Source of the DNA: Deltaproteobacteria bacterium
Lineage (GTDB): Bacteria; Desulfobacterota; Syntrophobacteria; Syntrophobacterales; Thermodesulforhabdaceae
Direction of reading: 5' to 3'
Assembly (NCBI GenBank): GCA_019309115.1
Contig: JAFDGW010000003.1
Coordinates: 1-64,000, forward strand
Length of the DNA stretch: 64,000 nucleotides
The position numbers were made by a program, and so were the translations under genes. Below, one piece after another: positions 40,881 through 49,753 of this stretch (position 1 is its first letter; every line of letters begins with the position of its first letter). Under the pieces are notes generated by a model, which was given only the letters and a program-made list of their open reading frames with translations, was not told the DNA's origin and did no database searches.

Positions 40881-40895
40881 TATGGAGTTGAACGC

Positions 40896-42566
40896 ATGGA
40901 AAAGAGAGCATTACTGGCTTTTTTGCTGTCTGTGGTGATTCTGCTGATCTGGGACTTTTATTTCACCCCGCAAAATCAGCAGGTGAAACCACCTGCTCAA
41001 GATTCTCAGTCTGTTAGAGAAGATAAATCTACCCCATCGCAAAAGCAGGCGGTTCCGCTTCCTTCTGTTAATATAGAACCAAAAGAATTGCCCCGGCTTC
41101 GGTTGGATAAGGCTGCAACCGCCTTTAAGAAATGGACGGTGGATAGCCCGTTGTATGTCGCCGAAATTCTTCAACCAGGCGCGAGATTATTTTCCTTTAA
41201 GCTAAAGAAGCATAGAGAAAGCGCTGATAAAAATTCGCCCCCTATGGAGTTGGTTACAGCTTATCCCTTCGGATACTTGCCATGTGCTGTGGAGTTAATT
41301 AACTCGGAGTATCTCAATTTATCGGTGGTTCCATATTCCGGTCCCAGTGTGACTAGGGCTGTTATAGGTGATGGTAGTGAAAGGCTGAGCTGGAGCTTTG
41401 AAAAGACAATTCCCGATGTGGTTTACGTAAGAAAAAAATTTGACTGGCAGTCTAATAGCTATGTCGTTGACTTGGGGGTTGAGCTGAAGAATTTGTCTAC
41501 CAGACCCCTAGAAGACAGGTTAGGGTTGAGTTTCTACTTTCTTCCATACTTGAAACATGAACCGTCTTTTAACAGGTCGCGGCTGGTGTATTTTGCGGAA
41601 CGCGAACGGCACACAGTTAGTCTTAAGAATCTAAGGAAGGAAGCATTTGTTTTGAAAACGCCTGTAAGCTGGTTAGGATACGAAAACAATTATTTTATAC
41701 AGGCTATTGTACCCATGTCGGAGGAGGTGTACTCTTTCGTCGCAAGGATGCTTAATCCGCAGGAAAATCTGCTTCAGGTGGTTTATCTGTCATCAGCTTT
41801 TAGGCTTAAACCGGGAGAAGATCGCCTCTGGAAGTTTCGGCTTTACCTTGGACCCAAGGAAGTCAAAGAATTAAAGAAAGCAGGGCATAGCCTTGTTGCT
41901 TCTATCAGCTACGGCTGGGTTTCTTTCCTTGCGAAACCCTTACTTAAAGGGCTGGTGTGGCTTTACAGATACACTCACAATTATGGAATTGCTATAATTA
42001 TATTGACGATGGTCATCAAACTTCTATTCTGGCCTCTTACACATAAGAGTTATCAATCCATGCAGAAGATGAAAAAAATTCAACCTATGATTGCCCAGCT
42101 TCGAGAGAAATACAAAGACGACCGTGAACGACTCAACCAAGAGCTTCTTGCACTTTACCGTACTTACAAGGTCAATCCTATGGGGGGGTGTTTGCCCATA
42201 ATTCTTCAAATTCCCTTCTTCTTTGCACTCTACCGAATGCTATATAGCTCGGTTGAACTTCGTCATCAGCCCTTTTGCCTGTGGATAAACGACCTCACAG
42301 CTCCCGATAGACTCTACGTAGGCGTGCACATCCCTTATCTTGGGGGTATTCCCGTACTAACAATCTTGATGGGTATTTCAATGTTCGTTCAGCAAAAAAT
42401 GACCCCATCGATGGGAGACCCCAGGCAGGATAAGCTCATGCTTCTTATGCCCGTTGTGTTTACCATATTCTTTGTCAACTTTCCATCGGGGCTTGTGTTG
42501 TATTGGTTTGTGAATAACCTCCTGTCCATCGTGCAGCAGTACTGGATCAATCGCACGGTAAAGTAG
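40896..42566 (+). CDS. yidC: Membrane protein insertase YidC
   Basis: 556-aa YidC/Oxa1 protein with an N-terminal helix, a large periplasmic domain (about 30-330) as in Gram-negative bacteria, and the C-terminal insertase helices including MVIKLLFWPLTHKSYQSMQKMKKIQP, GGCLPIILQIPFFFALYRML and FPSGLVLYWFVNNLLSIVQQ. GGAG stands before ATG 40896. The large periplasmic domain confirms a diderm host. Confidence 0.96.
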   Translation: MEKRALLAFLLSVVILLIWDFYFTPQNQQVKPPAQDSQSVREDKSTPSQKQAVPLPSVNIEPKELPRLRLDKAATAFKKWTVDSPLYVAEILQPGARLFSFKLKKHRESADKNSPPMELVTAYPFGYLPCAVELINSEYLNLSVVPYSGPSVTRAVIGDGSERLSWSFEKTIPDVVYVRKKFDWQSNSYVVDLGVELKNLSTRPLEDRLGLSFYFLPYLKHEPSFNRSRLVYFAERERHTVSLKNLRKEAFVLKTPVSWLGYENNYFIQAIVPMSEEVYSFVARMLNPQENLLQVVYLSSAFRLKPGEDRLWKFRLYLGPKEVKELKKAGHSLVASISYGWVSFLAKPLLKGLVWLYRYTHNYGIAIIILTMVIKLLFWPLTHKSYQSMQKMKKIQPMIAQLREKYKDDRERLNQELLALYRTYKVNPMGGCLPIILQIPFFFALYRMLYSSVELRHQPFCLWINDLTAPDRLYVGVHIPYLGGIPVLTILMGISMFVQQKMTPSMGDPRQDKLMLLMPVVFTIFFVNFPSGLVLYWFVNNLLSIVQQYWINRTVK

Positions 42567-42607
42567 CGGTCCTGACTCAGTTGACCATCGAACGGAGGAA
42601 GTAAATT

Positions 42608-43285
42608 ATGTCTGTGCTTGAAATCGAAGAAAAATCACTGGAAGAAGCCATTAGGGTTGCCTGTGAGAGATTAAAACTCCCTCGTGAGTTGCTAGAAATT
42701 GAAATCATTTCAAAGGGCTCTTCGGGTATTTTCGGTATAGTTGGTGCCAAGAAGGCGAAGATCAGGGTTAGGCCGAAAGTTCCTTCCTTTGAGCATGCTG
42801 CTGAACGGGCCAAGGAAGTGTTGTCTTACATACTAGAGTATGTAAACCTTCCAACGGTTGTGGAAGCGGAAGCACGAGATGACCATGTTTATTTGAACAT
42901 TGTCAGTAATGGTTCTGGGTTGCTTATTGGCAAAAAAGGGCAAACCCTTACGGCTTTACAATATCTGGTGAGCAGGATTATCAGCAAAGAACTGGGACGA
43001 AATATACCCGTGGTTGTTGATGCCGAAAACTATCGTGCCCGAAGGGAAAAAAGTCTTCAGGATCTGGCCCGACAATTAAGTGCCAAGGTAAAACGGTTGA
43101 AGAAGCCCATTGCAACTGGGCCAATGAACGCACAGGATCGCAGGATAATTCATCTCGCACTGAAAGATGAACCGGCGGTTAAAACCAAAAGCAAAGGTGA
43201 AGGTAATATGCGTCGAGTTGTTATATATCCCGTCAGGGCGGGCGGAGGAAGTTCGAGAAACAACAGCCGAAATTCAAACCGTTAA
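42608..43285 (+). CDS. khpB: RNA-binding protein KhpB (Jag)
   Basis: 225 aa: Jag N-terminal domain (SVLEIEEKSLEEAIRVACERLKLPRE...), KH domain (GSGLLIGKKGQTLTALQYLV) and R3H domain (AQDRRIIHLALKDEPAVKTKSKGEG with R-x3-H). Ends in a basic Ser/Asn tail. KhpB works with KhpA, encoded at 6053-6307. Spacing of 41 bases after yidC. Confidence 0.93.
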   Translation: MSVLEIEEKSLEEAIRVACERLKLPRELLEIEIISKGSSGIFGIVGAKKAKIRVRPKVPSFEHAAERAKEVLSYILEYVNLPTVVEAEARDDHVYLNIVSNGSGLLIGKKGQTLTALQYLVSRIISKELGRNIPVVVDAENYRARREKSLQDLARQLSAKVKRLKKPIATGPMNAQDRRIIHLALKDEPAVKTKSKGEGNMRRVVIYPVRAGGGSSRNNSRNSNR

Positions 43286-43334
43286 AGTATCCAAGATCCG
43301 CTGTGCACGATGGGCAGGCTTTGCTTTTTAAAAT

Positions 43335-44735
43335 ATGATTCGAGATATACTGGCAAAAGATACTATATGTGCTATTGCTACTCCGCTAGGTCTTGGGGGA
43401 ATTGGTATTGTTCGGGTAAGCGGGCGCCTGTCGGAGTCGATTGCTGAGCGAGTATTTGTACCTTCTCGCGCGCAGTTCCCCCTTACGTCTCATCGACTCT
43501 ATCACGGTTGGATCCGAAATCCCCGCACGGATGCTCTGATCGATGAAGTTTTGCTTTCCTTGATGAAAGCTCCGCACACCTATACCAGGGAAGATGTGCT
43601 GGAGATTAATTGTCACAGTGGGTATGCGGTGCTGGAGGAAATCTTGGAAATTGTAATGGAATGCGGAGCGAGGTTAGCAGAGCCTGGAGAATTTACCTAC
43701 AGGGCGTTTTTGAACGGCAGGATTGATCTGGTTCAGGCTGAAGCTGTTGTGGACATTGTAGAGAGCCGTTCGAAGAAATCCCTCGAGATAGCTAGAAATC
43801 AATTGCATGGCGCTTTTTCGGAGATTGTCCAGAATTGGCTGGAATTGCTTACAGATTTTATATCTGAGCTTGAGGCTCATGTGGATTTTGCTGAGGACAT
43901 CGACGAAGAGCTGGATCTGCACGTCTTTGCTGCCAGGTTGGGTTCTGAACTTATAGCCCCCATGGAGCGTGTGTTGGACAGGGCTTCGAGATCGAGAATT
44001 GTTCAGGAAGGTGTCAGACTTGCTATTGTGGGAAAACCTAACGTCGGAAAGTCATCCCTTCTGAATGCCCTGTTGCAAAAGGATAAGGCGATAGTTACAG
44101 AGTTTGCTGGTACCACAAGAGACGTGGTAGAAGATTATATAATCCTTGACGGGATTCTTCTGAAGATAATGGACACAGCTGGAATCAGGGAGAAAGCCGA
44201 TCCCATCGAACAAATGGGCATAGAGAGAACCCTTAAAGCGGTGGAAAGCGCTCATGTGATCATCTGGGTTCTGGATAGATCCGTACCTTTGTCTAACGAG
44301 GATTTTCGCATTTTTGATGTGGTTCGTGGTCGGCGGATTCTGGGGATTTTGAATAAGTCCGACCTCCCACCGGCCTTCGAGGAAGATGAGGTCAGGAGGG
44401 CGTTTGGTTCCGACTTTCCCGTCGTTACAATATCAGTGTTCAGACGGGACGATGTTGCTTATGTTAAACAGTTGTTAAGGCAAGAGTACCTTGCTGAGCT
44501 GGTGGATGATTCCTCAGAGGCTTTTGCCATCAATCGCAGGCAGGAAGAACATCTGCGGGGATGCTTGGATCATCTTAAAGAAGCTCAAACCCTGCTAGAA
44601 AAGGGGGAATTTCTGGAGTTGGTGCTTTATGAGCTACATCATGGTAAGAAAGAATTGGAAGTTATAGTCGGTAAGGGCCATCTTACCGATGATATTTTGG
44701 ATCGAGTATTTTCACGGTTTTGTATAGGTAAATAA
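43335..44735 (+). CDS. mnmE: tRNA modification GTPase MnmE
   Basis: 466 aa. The N-terminal tetrahydrofolate-binding domain begins at DTICAIATPLGLGGIGIVRVSG. The inserted G domain has GKPNVGKSSLLNALL (G1), DTAGIRE (G3) and NKSD (G4), and the C-terminus ends FCIGK with the conserved Cys. With MnmG it installs 5-carboxymethylaminomethyl on U34 of tRNAs. The ribosome site is weak. Confidence 0.96.
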   Translation: MIRDILAKDTICAIATPLGLGGIGIVRVSGRLSESIAERVFVPSRAQFPLTSHRLYHGWIRNPRTDALIDEVLLSLMKAPHTYTREDVLEINCHSGYAVLEEILEIVMECGARLAEPGEFTYRAFLNGRIDLVQAEAVVDIVESRSKKSLEIARNQLHGAFSEIVQNWLELLTDFISELEAHVDFAEDIDEELDLHVFAARLGSELIAPMERVLDRASRSRIVQEGVRLAIVGKPNVGKSSLLNALLQKDKAIVTEFAGTTRDVVEDYIILDGILLKIMDTAGIREKADPIEQMGIERTLKAVESAHVIIWVLDRSVPLSNEDFRIFDVVRGRRILGILNKSDLPPAFEEDEVRRAFGSDFPVVTISVFRRDDVAYVKQLLRQEYLAELVDDSSEAFAINRRQEEHLRGCLDHLKEAQTLLEKGEFLELVLYELHHGKKELEVIVGKGHLTDDILDRVFSRFCIGK

Positions 44736-44738
44736 TTA

Positions 44739-45452
44739 ATGACGACTTTTAAGGTTCCGAAAGCTCCAGCATGGTTTGGTCAGAAGCTTTTCAGTATCGC
44801 TAATGATTTTGGGTTGACCTTGGAAAATACTCAGGTCGAATTGATGGTGAGACATGCCGAGCTTGTTTTTTACTGGAATCGTACGAGTAATCTTACTGCT
44901 ATAAATAGTTGGGAAGATATGTTGAATTTTCATTACCTTGATTCGCTAGTCCCCTCTTTATGGCTACCGAAGTATGGAAATGCCCTCGATATTGGCACAG
45001 GAGCAGGATTTCCAGGAGTACCCATCAAGATAGCCTATCCAAAGCTTAACGTAACCTTATGTGATAAAAAACGCAAAAAAGCAAACTTTTTGAAGGTATT
45101 TCTGGCTTTCGCTTCTCTCGATTCCATAAGCATTCATTTAGGGGAATGGCAACAGCTAGCACGGCATAGGTTCCACGGCTTTGATTTGGTCATGGTTAGA
45201 GCACTTAGCCTTTCTGTGTTAGACATAAATTACATTGTCGATAACCTGCTGAGTGAGAAGGGAGTGCTTGCCGTGTGGGCAGGGATCAACCCAGGATTTT
45301 CAAAGAGATTGAAAGGCCTATTCGGGAAAGTCGGGCTGAAAAGCTACCACATTCCCGGCCTTAAAAGGCGTTACCTGGTCCTGATTGGAAGAAGTGGTTA
45401 TGATGAAGAAGTATGGTCTTGCTCAAAACATAAACGTGTTGGTAGTGGATGA
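44739..45452 (+). CDS. rsmG: 16S rRNA m7G527 methyltransferase RsmG
   Basis: 237 aa; SAM-dependent methyltransferase. FYWNRTSNLTAI near the start and ALDIGTGAGFPGVPIKIAYP (motif I) are diagnostic. It starts three bases after mnmE. The downstream kinase gene starts within its 3' end, so the two may be coupled. No parA/parB pair follows, although this is common elsewhere. Confidence 0.95.
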   Translation: MTTFKVPKAPAWFGQKLFSIANDFGLTLENTQVELMVRHAELVFYWNRTSNLTAINSWEDMLNFHYLDSLVPSLWLPKYGNALDIGTGAGFPGVPIKIAYPKLNVTLCDKKRKKANFLKVFLAFASLDSISIHLGEWQQLARHRFHGFDLVMVRALSLSVLDINYIVDNLLSEKGVLAVWAGINPGFSKRLKGLFGKVGLKSYHIPGLKRRYLVLIGRSGYDEEVWSCSKHKRVGSG

Positions 45453-46854
45453 TGATCCAGACGCTGGATCTTTTTTAGTTCATGTTCTCCAACAAAGGGA
45501 ATATCGGGTTTTTTACTATAGCAATCCCTTTGAAGCCATCCGTAGTGCCAAGAAAAGGTCCTTTGCCCTTGCATTTGTTGATGTTCACATGCCGGAAATG
45601 AGCGGTCTTGAAGTCATATCCATTCTCAAACGGCAGAATCCGGAAATAGAAATCGTAATAGTCAGCGGATATGGATCTCTGGACGATGCTGTCAGAGCCA
45701 TAAAGGTAGGGATAAATGATTATCTTAAAAAGCCATTCTCAGTGGATGAAGTTTCTTTTTGTCTTAATAGATTTGAGGAAAGAAAGCGAATAAGAGATCA
45801 GCTTCGCAAAACCGAAGAAAGGTATGCTCAGCTTGTACAAAATTTACCCCTGATAGTTTTTGTCCTGAACAGTGAACTAAAATTGGAATTCATCAATAAA
45901 GCTGTGGAACCACTTCTGGGTTACTCCCCTTCGGAAGCGGTGGCTATGGGGAACTGGTTTCACGTTACCGTTCATCCTGAGGATAAGGAAAGAATATTCG
46001 AAAGGTTTGAGACTTTTTTCAAAGGGAGCTGTGGGGCTTTCAAGGAAGAGTGTAAGCTCGTTCATAAAAAGGGACATACCATATACACAATTGTACACTC
46101 TCTTCCGTTTTATGGAGGGACGGATGCTCCGCGCCGCCTTGAAGGCATTATCGTGGACATAACGGATAGACTTTTTTACGAGCGTTCCATTATCCAGCAG
46201 GAGAAACTGAAGACCTTGGGAGCAATTGCAACGGAAGTGGCTCACGAGATTCGAAATCCCCTTACTTCGATCGGGGGATTTGCGAGAAGGATAAAGAAAA
46301 AGCATCCTGAGCTGAGAGAGGCAGATATTATTCTACAAGAGACTAGGCGTCTGGAAAAGCTGCTTAATCGAATACGCAATTACCTCCGCCCTATGGATAT
46401 AGAGAAAGTTTATATCAACGCCAATGAAATCATTGAAAGGTGTTGTGAATTGTTGCAACCGGAAATGGACCACAAGGGAATCATATGCAACATGGAGCTG
46501 GATCCAAGACTCCCTCATATTTTCGTTGATCCCAATGTGTTATTACAAGTTTTGATAAACCTTTACAGAAATGCCATTGAAGGTAGTAGAGACCGCAGAG
46601 GGTTTACTGTTAGGACTTTTGCAACAGAAAACCATGTGCACATTCAGTGTGTGTCTCCTTTAAAGGAAGGTGAAGTGATTGATTGTGAAGCCATATTTCT
46701 ACCTTTTGCGGAAGGTGGGCGGAGTGTAGGCCTTCCCCTTTCGTATCGGCTTGTGAAAAGCATGGGAGGGCTACTTTCCTGCACTCAGGAGAACCATGAT
46801 GTGGTGTTCACCATTACCTTTCCTATCGCCAGAATTGAAAAGAGCGAATCCTGA
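45400..46854 (+). CDS. Receiver-PAS-histidine kinase hybrid sensor
   Basis: 484-aa signalling protein. N-terminal receiver (NVLVVDDDPDAGS; phospho-acceptor Asp in AFVDVHMPEMSG; KKPF), PAS domain (about 150-270), then HisKA with the phospho-His in EVAHEIRNPLTSIGGFARR and a HATPase (N-box LYRNAIEGSRDR; G-box AEGGRSVGLPL). No membrane helix, so cytoplasmic. ATG 45400 is preferred over TTG 45385; either lies inside rsmG. No response regulator is adjacent; the sigma-54 regulator at 53138 is a candidate partner. Confidence 0.9.
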   Translation: MMKKYGLAQNINVLVVDDDPDAGSFLVHVLQQREYRVFYYSNPFEAIRSAKKRSFALAFVDVHMPEMSGLEVISILKRQNPEIEIVIVSGYGSLDDAVRAIKVGINDYLKKPFSVDEVSFCLNRFEERKRIRDQLRKTEERYAQLVQNLPLIVFVLNSELKLEFINKAVEPLLGYSPSEAVAMGNWFHVTVHPEDKERIFERFETFFKGSCGAFKEECKLVHKKGHTIYTIVHSLPFYGGTDAPRRLEGIIVDITDRLFYERSIIQQEKLKTLGAIATEVAHEIRNPLTSIGGFARRIKKKHPELREADIILQETRRLEKLLNRIRNYLRPMDIEKVYINANEIIERCCELLQPEMDHKGIICNMELDPRLPHIFVDPNVLLQVLINLYRNAIEGSRDRRGFTVRTFATENHVHIQCVSPLKEGEVIDCEAIFLPFAEGGRSVGLPLSYRLVKSMGGLLSCTQENHDVVFTITFPIARIEKSES

Positions 46855-47001
46855 AAACATAACTTTCCCGCGCAATCTTGCGTACAAAGCGAAATTATCG
46901 TTTTTGGGCTATAGAGCTTGCTCAACCCTCGATTGACAAGGTTTACTTCTTTCTTTTACCTTATTTGAGACTAAGAGACTAACAAAACTGGAGCAGTCTT
47001 A

Positions 47002-47988
47002 ATGCCGGCAAATCTGCCACCTCATTATTTTGAAGCAGAGAAACGGTATCGTGAGGCAAAGAGCCCTGAGGAAAAGGTGCGCGCACTTGAGGAAATGCTC
47101 ACCATTATGCCAAAACACAAGGGTACGGATAAACTCAGGGCCTCTTTGACGAGCAAAATAGCCAAATTCAAGGCGCTGGCTCAGCAGAAAAAATCAACTT
47201 CTAGGCGCGACGCTGCTTACGCAATAGAAAAAGAGGGGGCGCTTCAGATTGCGTGTATTGGACCGCCCAATACTGGCAAGTCTTCTTTGGTCGCTTCGCT
47301 TACAAAGGCCACACCAGAAGTTGCCGATTTTCCTCATTCTACTTGGAAACCAACACCCGGAATGGCTGCCTTTGAGAATGTTCAGTTTCAGCTCATTGAT
47401 ACGCCTCCAATAAATCGAGAATATGTCGATCCATGGATGGCTGATCTCATGAGGCGAGCGGATATCCTCGCCATTGTGGTGGATCTAAAGGATGATCCTT
47501 TTGGGCATTTTGACGAGACTGTTGAGGTGCTCAACAGCTTGAGAATTTACCCTAAAGGGTTGTCCATTCCTTCCGACCTTCCGAAGAAGCCCTTTGTTAA
47601 GAAAACGATGGTTGTTGTTAATAAAGTGGACACGGAAAAGGACGAGGAAGACTTTGAAGTTTTCCTGGAACTTTCTGAAATGGCGCTCCCTTGTGTGCCT
47701 TATTCAACCCGGCACGATAAATATCGCGGTGGGTTGTTGAAAAAGATTTATGAAGTTGGTGAAATCATTCGAGTATATACAAAAGCGCCGGGAAAGGAGC
47801 CGGATTTGAAAGCGCCTTTTGTGCTGCCAAAAGATAGCACCTTGGAGGATTTAGCTGCTAAAATTCACAAGGATTTTCTGGAAAAGTTAAAATATGCGAA
47901 AATTTGGGGTGTTGCTGTTTTTAACGGCCAGATGGTTCAGAAGGACTACGTTCTTCAAGATGGCGATATAGTAGAAATGCACATCTGA
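47002..47988 (+). CDS. DRG/Obg-like GTPase with TGS domain
   Basis: 328-aa GTPase. An N-terminal helical region (about 1-80) is followed by G1 GPPNTGKSS (about residue 93), G3-like DTPP, G4 NKVD, then a C-terminal TGS domain (APFVLPKDSTLEDLAAKIHKDF ... LQDGDIVEMHI). It resembles the archaeal/eukaryotic DRG group more than bacterial ObgE. TGS suggests ribosome or RNA association; role unknown. GGAG precedes ATG 47002. Confidence 0.85.
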   Translation: MPANLPPHYFEAEKRYREAKSPEEKVRALEEMLTIMPKHKGTDKLRASLTSKIAKFKALAQQKKSTSRRDAAYAIEKEGALQIACIGPPNTGKSSLVASLTKATPEVADFPHSTWKPTPGMAAFENVQFQLIDTPPINREYVDPWMADLMRRADILAIVVDLKDDPFGHFDETVEVLNSLRIYPKGLSIPSDLPKKPFVKKTMVVVNKVDTEKDEEDFEVFLELSEMALPCVPYSTRHDKYRGGLLKKIYEVGEIIRVYTKAPGKEPDLKAPFVLPKDSTLEDLAAKIHKDFLEKLKYAKIWGVAVFNGQMVQKDYVLQDGDIVEMHI

Positions 47989-48026
47989 TCTTCCCGGTTG
48001 CTCGCAGAAGTAAGCTTTGGGTTGAA

Positions 48027-48055
48027 TTGACTGTTTGTTTCCGGATTCTTAAATT
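48027..48055 (+). promoter_or_regulatory. Probable promoter of the sigma factor gene
   Basis: TTGACT (48027-48032), 17-bp spacer, TAAATT (48050-48055). It sits about 70 bases before the sigma gene, in the 136-base gap after the TGS GTPase gene. Confidence 0.55.
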
Positions 48056-48124
48056 TAAAAAGTAATGAATCTGTGTTTTCATGTCGGGCCCGGGTTTTTT
48101 CAGGGTGCCGAGGAGGGATAGCCT

Positions 48125-49369
48125 ATGAGGCTAGAAGAAAGAGATACGGAATCACTGGATGGTATTTTCCTTTTGGAAAATGGAATTCGAAAATGCAGGG
48201 AGAATAACGAAAATTCTATGGAAGTTGATGAATTAGAATTTTCCGGATCGAATGATGATAAAACCGAGATAGCCGAAGACACGGAGGCCGCAGGGGTAGA
48301 TGTAGACGAATATCTTTTTGATTCTGACCATGTTTCAGCATATTTGAAGGAAATTGCTGGGTATTATTTGTTAAGTCCTGAGCGCGAGATTGAGCTGGCG
48401 GAGACGATTAGAGATGGTCAGAATGAACTAATGGAACTTGTTAAGGAAGAAGCCTCTAGAGACGATCATTTTCGACAGATTCATCGGAAGGTTTTGAAAC
48501 TCCATGCGAAGGAAAAAAAGTTTCCTGGTGTTAGAGACAAGATCTTGAAGGTAATCCAGCGATCCATCAATCAGATGGTGAAGAAATGGCCCGATAACGA
48601 GCACTACTGGGATTTGAAGTGCCGCTGTGATGAAATAATGGATCGTATTAATAGGGCAAAAAATGAAATGGTAAAGGGCAATCTCCGATTGGTCCTCAGT
48701 ATTGCTAAAAGATATCGTGGAAGAGGGATGAGTTTTGACGATCTGATTCAAGAAGGAAATCTTGGGCTTTTAAAAGCCGTTGGGAGGTATGATCACACGA
48801 AGGGTAACCGATTCAGCACTTATGCCACGTGGTGGGTCAGGCAGAGTATAATTCGCGGTATTTACGACAAAACCCGCACCATAAGACTTCCGGTGCATTT
48901 TATCGAACTGCGGAATCTGTATCACAAGGTTTATCACGAGCTGTATAGGGAATTCGGTAGAGAACCAACGCTGGAAGAGATTGCCGAAAGGGCAGGGATA
49001 CCTTCAGACAAGGTGGAATCTGTCATCAAAACTACGGGGCAACCTCTGTCGTTGGATATGACGGTTGGTGATGACGACCAAAAACTGGGAGATTTTATTG
49101 CCAGCATTTCTGAGGATTCGCCGGCTGATTCGATGAGGGAAAAGGAGCTTTATGAGGTGCTCAGGCGTTTGCTGGCGACTTTGCAACCTCGAGAAGAGAA
49201 AATCTTGCGTCTCAGATTTGGGATAGATGGTAATCCTGAGGAAACACTCGAGCAAATCGGTCGCAGTTTTAATGTGTCCAAAGAAAGGATCAGGCAGATC
49301 GAAAAGAAGGCTTTGCAGAAACTTCAACATCCGAAAAGGCGGGCGTTACTAGAACCGTTCCTTGAGTGA
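48125..49369 (+). CDS. Sigma-70 family sigma factor (RpoD/RpoS-like)
   Basis: 414-aa RNA polymerase sigma factor. Region 1.2 around DHVSAYLKEIAGYYLLSPEREIELAETI; region 2 with RLVLSIAKRYRGRGMSFDDLIQEGNLGLLKAVGRYD and FSTYATWWVRQSIIRGIYDKTRTIRLPVH; region 3; region 4 with IGRSFNVSKERIRQIEKKALQKL (helix-turn-helix for -35). The first 60 residues are acidic and no long region 1.1 is seen, so this could be a short primary sigma or a group 2 factor of RpoS type. GAGGAGGG precedes ATG 48125. Confidence 0.9.
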   Translation: MRLEERDTESLDGIFLLENGIRKCRENNENSMEVDELEFSGSNDDKTEIAEDTEAAGVDVDEYLFDSDHVSAYLKEIAGYYLLSPEREIELAETIRDGQNELMELVKEEASRDDHFRQIHRKVLKLHAKEKKFPGVRDKILKVIQRSINQMVKKWPDNEHYWDLKCRCDEIMDRINRAKNEMVKGNLRLVLSIAKRYRGRGMSFDDLIQEGNLGLLKAVGRYDHTKGNRFSTYATWWVRQSIIRGIYDKTRTIRLPVHFIELRNLYHKVYHELYREFGREPTLEEIAERAGIPSDKVESVIKTTGQPLSLDMTVGDDDQKLGDFIASISEDSPADSMREKELYEVLRRLLATLQPREEKILRLRFGIDGNPEETLEQIGRSFNVSKERIRQIEKKALQKLQHPKRRALLEPFLE

Positions 49370-49596
49370 GCTGCAATGGAGCGTCTTGGTAATGCTAGCT
49401 GTTACTTGGCTTTGTAATTTTCCAAGTGTATGCTGACCAACGGGGATAGATTTATGGGACTGGAAGTTTTCTGGCTGAGGGCTGTAGGAAATTCAAGGGC
49501 GAGCAGGCGAAAGGGTTATTAACAGTTACTTGATTTTTTGATTTTATTTGCTTATTTGTATGCATGCACACAAACGAGTTATAGTGTTATAGATTT

Positions 49597-49716
49597 ATGA
49601 GCTGTGGGCAACTAAAGGGGCTTGTCTCCGATGGTGTCAGGCAACGTAAGCCGTTACGTCTGACTCCACAGCTCATTGAAGTGGATGTTCATCTGAGCAG
49701 AAATAGGAAGCTGTGA
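49597..49716 (+). pseudogene. Conserved 39-codon frame, possible tnpB 3' end (copy 2)
   Basis: The frame ATG 49597 to TGA 49714-49716 encodes a 39-residue basic peptide (MSCGQLKGL ... NRKL) related to the copy 1 frame. The two share the same frame and stop; substitutions such as Ala to Val and Lys to Arg are conservative. A remnant of tnpB or a small independent ORF cannot be told apart from this window. No ribosome site is visible. Confidence 0.35.
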
Positions 49717-49734
49717 GTAGGAAAAAGGTGACGG
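49599..49734 (+). ncRNA. Structured RNA segment of the repeat element (copy 2)
   Basis: Same fold as at 31680-31815. Against copy 1, A-U in the inner hairpin becomes G-C (49646 with 49652), A-U becomes G-C in another stem (49617 with 49629), C-G becomes U-G in the 3' hairpin (49688 with 49697), and the P1 extension pair A-U becomes G-U (49608). One pair is lost: C-G becomes C-U (49621 with 49625). If it acts as a TnpB-type guide RNA, the guide would begin at 49735, just upstream of yhbY. Confidence 0.48.
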
Positions 49735-49753
49735 TAAAGCGTCTAGTTTGGGC

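Larger units (their letters stand above)
49513..49734 (+). mobile_element. IS607-like internally deleted insertion element, copy 2
   Basis: Second copy of the element at 31535-31815. Left end GGGTT then leader 49521-49556 (34 of 36 identical). A 42-base decayed middle (49557-49598) replaces the 99-base middle of copy 1; the transposase ATG is lost. The right end, 49599-49734, matches copy 1 at 117 of 136 positions without gaps, edge ACGG. It lies between the sigma gene and yhbY, with 143 bases after the sigma stop holding nothing I can identify. Confidence 0.62.
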
